Positions 16,062 to 18,186 of a stretch of 18,186 nt of DNA are shown here, in pieces. Position 1 is the first letter of the stretch. Each line of letters begins with the position of its first letter. Made by a program: the position numbers and the translations under genes. Under the pieces are notes generated by a model. The model was not told where the DNA came from, made no database searches, and worked only from the letters and a program-made list of their open reading frames with translations. The DNA comes from UBA4615 sp035628395 (GTDB lineage: Bacteria > Pseudomonadota > Gammaproteobacteria > Burkholderiales > Burkholderiaceae_E), in the NCBI GenBank assembly GCA_035628395.1, contig DASPJX010000308.1, positions 1 to 18,186 on the forward strand. The letters run 5' to 3'.

Positions 16062-16529
16062 CTAGACGCCTCGCGCGTCGATGAGCTCGCTGCGGCGGAA
16101 CTCGCCGGGGGCGGGCTCCTTCCGGGTGTCCCGTCGCGCGAGCTGCCGCGCGACGCGGAGGTGGCAGCCGCGGGCGTCGTGATCGGCGCGCAGGCGAAGG
16201 TAGCGACGCACCTCGGGGTGGATCCGGGCCAGCCTGACGAGCTCCTCGTACCCGCGCGAGCCCCGTCGCAGCGCGCGTCGGTCGTGCGCCGCGACTCCCG
16301 CCAGGAGCAGCGCCAGCGTGCCGGCCACGAGCGCGGCGAGCACGGCGTCGCCGTCGCTCGCCGCGTACGCCGCGGCGCCCGCGGCGCCGAGGCCCAGCGC
16401 GAAGGGCAGCACCGTCATCCGGCGCACGAGCCGCAGCAGGACGTGCGTCTCCAGGGTGTCGAGCCTGCGCGCATCGACGTCGGGCGGGTCGAATCGCAGG
16501 GGGCGACGTGCGAGGACGAAGTCGGTCAT
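16062..16529 (-). CDS. Hypothetical two-TM membrane protein
   Basis: A 155-residue protein with two hydrophobic segments, about 39-58 (TVLPFALGLGAAGAAAYAAS) and 62-81. They are flanked by a soluble N-terminus (MTDFVLARRPLRFDPPDVDA) and a long Arg-rich C-terminus containing YEELVRLARIHPEVRRYL. I do not recognise the family. GGAG lies 7 bases before the ATG at 16529 on the minus strand, which supports the start. The frame is open further to 17462, but the upstream part is Arg/Pro-rich shadow sequence. The gene converges on the catabolic operon and has no visible functional link to it. Both termini probably face the cytoplasm, given the Arg clusters. Confidence 0.65.
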   Translation of the reverse strand: MTDFVLARRPLRFDPPDVDARRLDTLETHVLLRLVRRMTVLPFALGLGAAGAAAYAASDGDAVLAALVAGTLALLLAGVAAHDRRALRRGSRGYEELVRLARIHPEVRRYLRLRADHDARGCHLRVARQLARRDTRKEPAPGEFRRSELIDARGV

Positions 16530-16869
16530 CTCGGGGCTCCGGAGAGGTGGGTCGTGCGCGGACGAGGGCACCGGTCGGGCGGAGCGGGGCGGCGTCCCTG
16601 TGCGCGGCGGAGCCCTCCCTGCCCGGAAGCTTCGCAGGCAAGCGTCATGCCCAATGGCCGAGCTGCCCGAGGGGTGCACGCGGGCGCCGGGGCGCGCTCG
16701 AGCGCTCGTCGCAGCATCCGGCCGGGCCGCCGCGGTCGCCGACCGAAGAAGACGAAGCCAGCCGTCGTTTCTCGGTCCCGTCCTACGCCCGACCCGGGGC
16801 TCCGGGCTTAGCGTCCTCGCACCGACGCACCGACGCACCGACGCACCGACGCACCGTTCAGCCGAACCC
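16530..16869. other. Intergenic region with an octamer repeat, no supported gene
   Basis: This 340-bp stretch upstream of the leftward two-TM gene has no ORF with both a convincing start and protein-like composition. It contains a 12-bp perfect palindrome GCGCTCGAGCGC (16694-16705), a small hairpin CCCGG-GGCT-CCGGG (16793-16806) and the octamer tandem repeat listed separately. It should hold the promoter of the leftward gene and possibly one for the genes to its right. I could not identify -35/-10 pairs. Confidence 0.5.
16818..16857. repeat. Octamer tandem repeat (CGCACCGA, about five copies)
   Basis: Four perfect copies of CGCACCGA occupy 16818-16849. A fifth copy (16850-16857) differs only in its last base (CGCACCGT). 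An 8-bp unit is not a multiple of three, so copy number changes would alter spacing or frame. The array ends 12 bp before the ATG of the small ORF at 16870. Confidence 0.9.
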
Positions 16870-17145
16870 ATGCCCGAATCGACGAAGACCCCTTCGCGGC
16901 CGCCCCGACGCGTGGCCGAAGCCCGGGCGCCGATCGTCCGGATCGAGGGGACGACGGTCGCGGCCGCGGCCCTGGACGAGGCCGTGGCCGAGCCGGCGCG
17001 AGTCGTCGAGCATCTTCCGAGGGAAGGGCGCGACCGGCCGTTTCCTGAGGCCGGGGCGGTGAAGGACCCGGATCTCGATCGACCGGCGGACCGGCTGCGG
17101 GCGAGGCGGCAGGCGCCGGCCGCGACCGGAGCGTCGGCCGCCTGA
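16870..17145 (+). CDS. Doubtful small ORF (91 residues)
   Basis: The frame from ATG 16870 to TGA 17143-17145 would encode MPESTKTPSRPPRRVAE and onward, ending in PAATGASAA. It is rich in Ala, Arg, Pro and acidic residues, with no hydrophobic segment and no recognisable domain. Third positions are mostly G/C, as in real genes here. However, there is no Shine-Dalgarno before the ATG (CAGCCGAACCC), and several frames are open in this stretch. A middle segment (TVAAAALDEAVAEPARVVEHL) could be helical. It lies 50 bp upstream of the next gene on the same strand. I list it as possible only. Confidence 0.3.
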   Translation: MPESTKTPSRPPRRVAEARAPIVRIEGTTVAAAALDEAVAEPARVVEHLPREGRDRPFPEAGAVKDPDLDRPADRLRARRQAPAATGASAA

Positions 17146-17195
17146 GTCCCGTCGACGACCGGGATGCCGGTCGCTCGCACCGTTCCGTCGCCGCC

Positions 17196-17849
17196 GTGAA
17201 GCGCCTGATCCTGCTTCTCGTCGCCGCGAGCCTCGCGATCAACGGCTGGCTCGCGATACGGCTGTGGTCCGATCCGTCGACCGCGCGGGGCAGCCCGTCG
17301 AGCGGTGAACGCATCGTCATGCGCACGCCCGGCGGCCTGCTCGAGGTCAGCACGGTGACGGCGGAGGAGCGCTTCGACTCCAACGTCGAGCACCGCGTGC
17401 TCGGCGTGCCGGTGGGTCGCACGATCGCGTCGGTGCGGGTGCCGACGGTCTACCGGTACCACGTGCCGCTCGCGCCCGAGTGGACGTTCCGGCGCGTGGG
17501 CGACACGCTGATCGTGATCGCGCCGCGGGTGCGGCCGTCGCTGCCGGTCGCGATCGACACCGCCCGGATGGAGGCCTTCTCGTCCGGGATCTGGTCGCCG
17601 TTCACCGGCGAGGCGGCGGTCGAGGCGCTTCGGCGCTCGATCACCGCGCGGCTCGAGAAGAAGGCGGGCTCGCCGGAGCTGATGCTGCTGCAGCGCGAGT
17701 CGGCCCGTCAGACGGTGACCGAGTTCGTCCGCACGTGGGTGCTGGAGCAGCCCCGCTGGAAGGAAGGCGGAGCGCCCACGGTCTTCGTGTTCTTCGAGGA
17801 CGAGCCGCTCGGCCGCGACGCGGGTCCGCTGCTCGAACGCGCTCCCTGA
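17196..17849 (+). CDS. Hypothetical membrane-anchored protein
   Basis: A 217-residue protein starting at GTG 17196. Residues 1-23 (KRLILLLVAASLAINGWLAI) form an uncleaved-looking signal anchor, so the rest should be periplasmic. The outer part contains TPGGLLEVSTVTAEERF, VPTVYRYHVPLAPEWTF and LPVAIDTARMEAFSSGIWSPFTG, which read like a conserved folded domain. It vaguely resembles DUF4230-type proteins, but I cannot confirm that. No strong Shine-Dalgarno precedes the GTG; the lipophilic Lys-Arg-Leu start and the absence of another in-frame start with a signal peptide decide it. It ends in a Glu/Asp/Phe-rich segment (TVFVFFEDEPLG). There is no evident relation to the catabolic cluster. Confidence 0.72.
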   Translation: MKRLILLLVAASLAINGWLAIRLWSDPSTARGSPSSGERIVMRTPGGLLEVSTVTAEERFDSNVEHRVLGVPVGRTIASVRVPTVYRYHVPLAPEWTFRRVGDTLIVIAPRVRPSLPVAIDTARMEAFSSGIWSPFTGEAAVEALRRSITARLEKKAGSPELMLLQRESARQTVTEFVRTWVLEQPRWKEGGAPTVFVFFEDEPLGRDAGPLLERAP

Positions 17850-18186
17850 GCGGGGTCGCGCGGTCGACGCGGTGCGGGGCGCGTGCTCGCACGACGTTCG
17901 TCCGGATGGGCGGCGTCGCCGATCGGGCCCGGGCCGATCCGCCGCGGCGGTGAACCCCGCATGCCGCTCCGGAGCCGCTCCGAAAGGGCCCGAGACGGAG
18001 CCGGTCCGAAGGCGGCCGGGACGATGCGCGTCGAAGGAGCGCGCTCGAGCTTCACGCGACCGGCATCACCTCGCCGGGAGCGAAGCCGAAGGATCCATTC
18101 CACGCGTTCCGGCGCGTCGACGTTGTCCACCGCAGTTGTGGATAAGGCGTGGACAAGCGTTGAGCATCTTCGGGCGCTCGCGAGAC
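17850..18186. other. 337-bp intergenic region reaching the window edge
   Basis: No supported gene lies here. A minus-strand frame starting at GTG 18130 is open, but it has no Shine-Dalgarno and is Arg/Pro/Ser-rich. The only strong signal is the DnaA-box cluster near 18123-18156. I see no AT-rich unwinding element, though the region is cut by the window end. Confidence 0.5.
18123..18156. promoter_or_regulatory. Cluster of three DnaA-box-like 9-mers
   Basis: Three 9-mers sit within 34 bp: TTGTCCACC (18123-18131, plus strand), a perfect TTATCCACA on the minus strand (18145-18137), and TTGTCCACG on the minus strand (18156-18148). The two minus-strand boxes are 11 bp apart, one helical turn, and the first faces them. 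Consensus DnaA boxes are TTATCCACA with TTGTCCACA a common variant. In a sequence this GC-rich a chance cluster is unlikely. It could be part of oriC, a dnaA promoter or a DnaA-titrating site. Confidence 0.6.

Noticed and set aside
16694..16705. 12-bp palindrome GCGCTCGAGCGC as an operator
   Set aside because: Such palindromes are expected by chance in DNA this rich in GCG and CTCGAG words; no second copy or promoter was seen beside it.
16808..17422. 204-residue minus-strand ORF opposite the small ORF and the anchored protein
   Set aside because: Ser/Arg/Pro-rich, no start signal, and it runs antisense to the better-supported gene at 17196.
17708..18130. 140-residue minus-strand ORF near the right edge
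   Set aside because: No Shine-Dalgarno, low-complexity Arg/Pro/Ser content, starts within the DnaA-box cluster and overlaps the end of the anchored protein gene.

Overview
The window is very GC-rich (above 70% by eye), with strong G/C bias at third codon positions, tightly packed genes, many ATGA stop/start overlaps and three TctC/Bug-type periplasmic receptors. That combination points to a betaproteobacterium, most likely Burkholderiales. No rRNA, tRNA, insertion sequence, integrase or CRISPR array was seen.

Layout. (1) 1-892: the end of an unrecognised gene and an SDR oxidoreductase, both rightward. (2) 935-5102: a leftward operon read from right to left: DapA-superfamily protein, a 280-bp repeat-rich gap, two TctC receptors joined by a 10-codon minicistron, then a 3-hydroxyacyl-CoA dehydrogenase. 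(3) 5103-5234: a divergent intergenic region. (4) 5235-15994: a long rightward operon or pair of operons: acyl-CoA synthetase, third TctC receptor, Crp/Fnr-type regulator, a 73-bp gap, saccharopine dehydrogenase-like reductase, hydantoinase/oxoprolinase A and B subunits, a second SDR, a CE4 (PuuE-like) amide hydrolase and an alpha/beta hydrolase. (5) 15995-18186: a terminator-like nested inverted repeat, a leftward two-TM protein, a non-coding stretch with a 5-copy octamer repeat, a doubtful small ORF, a membrane-anchored hypothetical protein, and at the right edge a cluster of three DnaA-box-like sequences.

Interpretation (inference). The two divergent operons look like one catabolic island. 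TctC receptors would bind a carboxylated or amide-containing solute. HyuA/HyuB and the CE4 hydrolase would open or hydrolyse an amide, lactam or imide. The acyl-CoA synthetase would make a CoA thioester, and the hydroxyacyl-CoA dehydrogenase, SDRs and saccharopine dehydrogenase-like enzyme would carry out redox steps. The Crp/Fnr regulator is probably local. The substrate cannot be deduced from the sequence. The strongest oddities are a DapA-family protein with Gln in place of the Schiff-base lysine, the 27-bp tandem repeats downstream of it, the minicistron bridging two receptor genes, and the terminal DnaA-box cluster.
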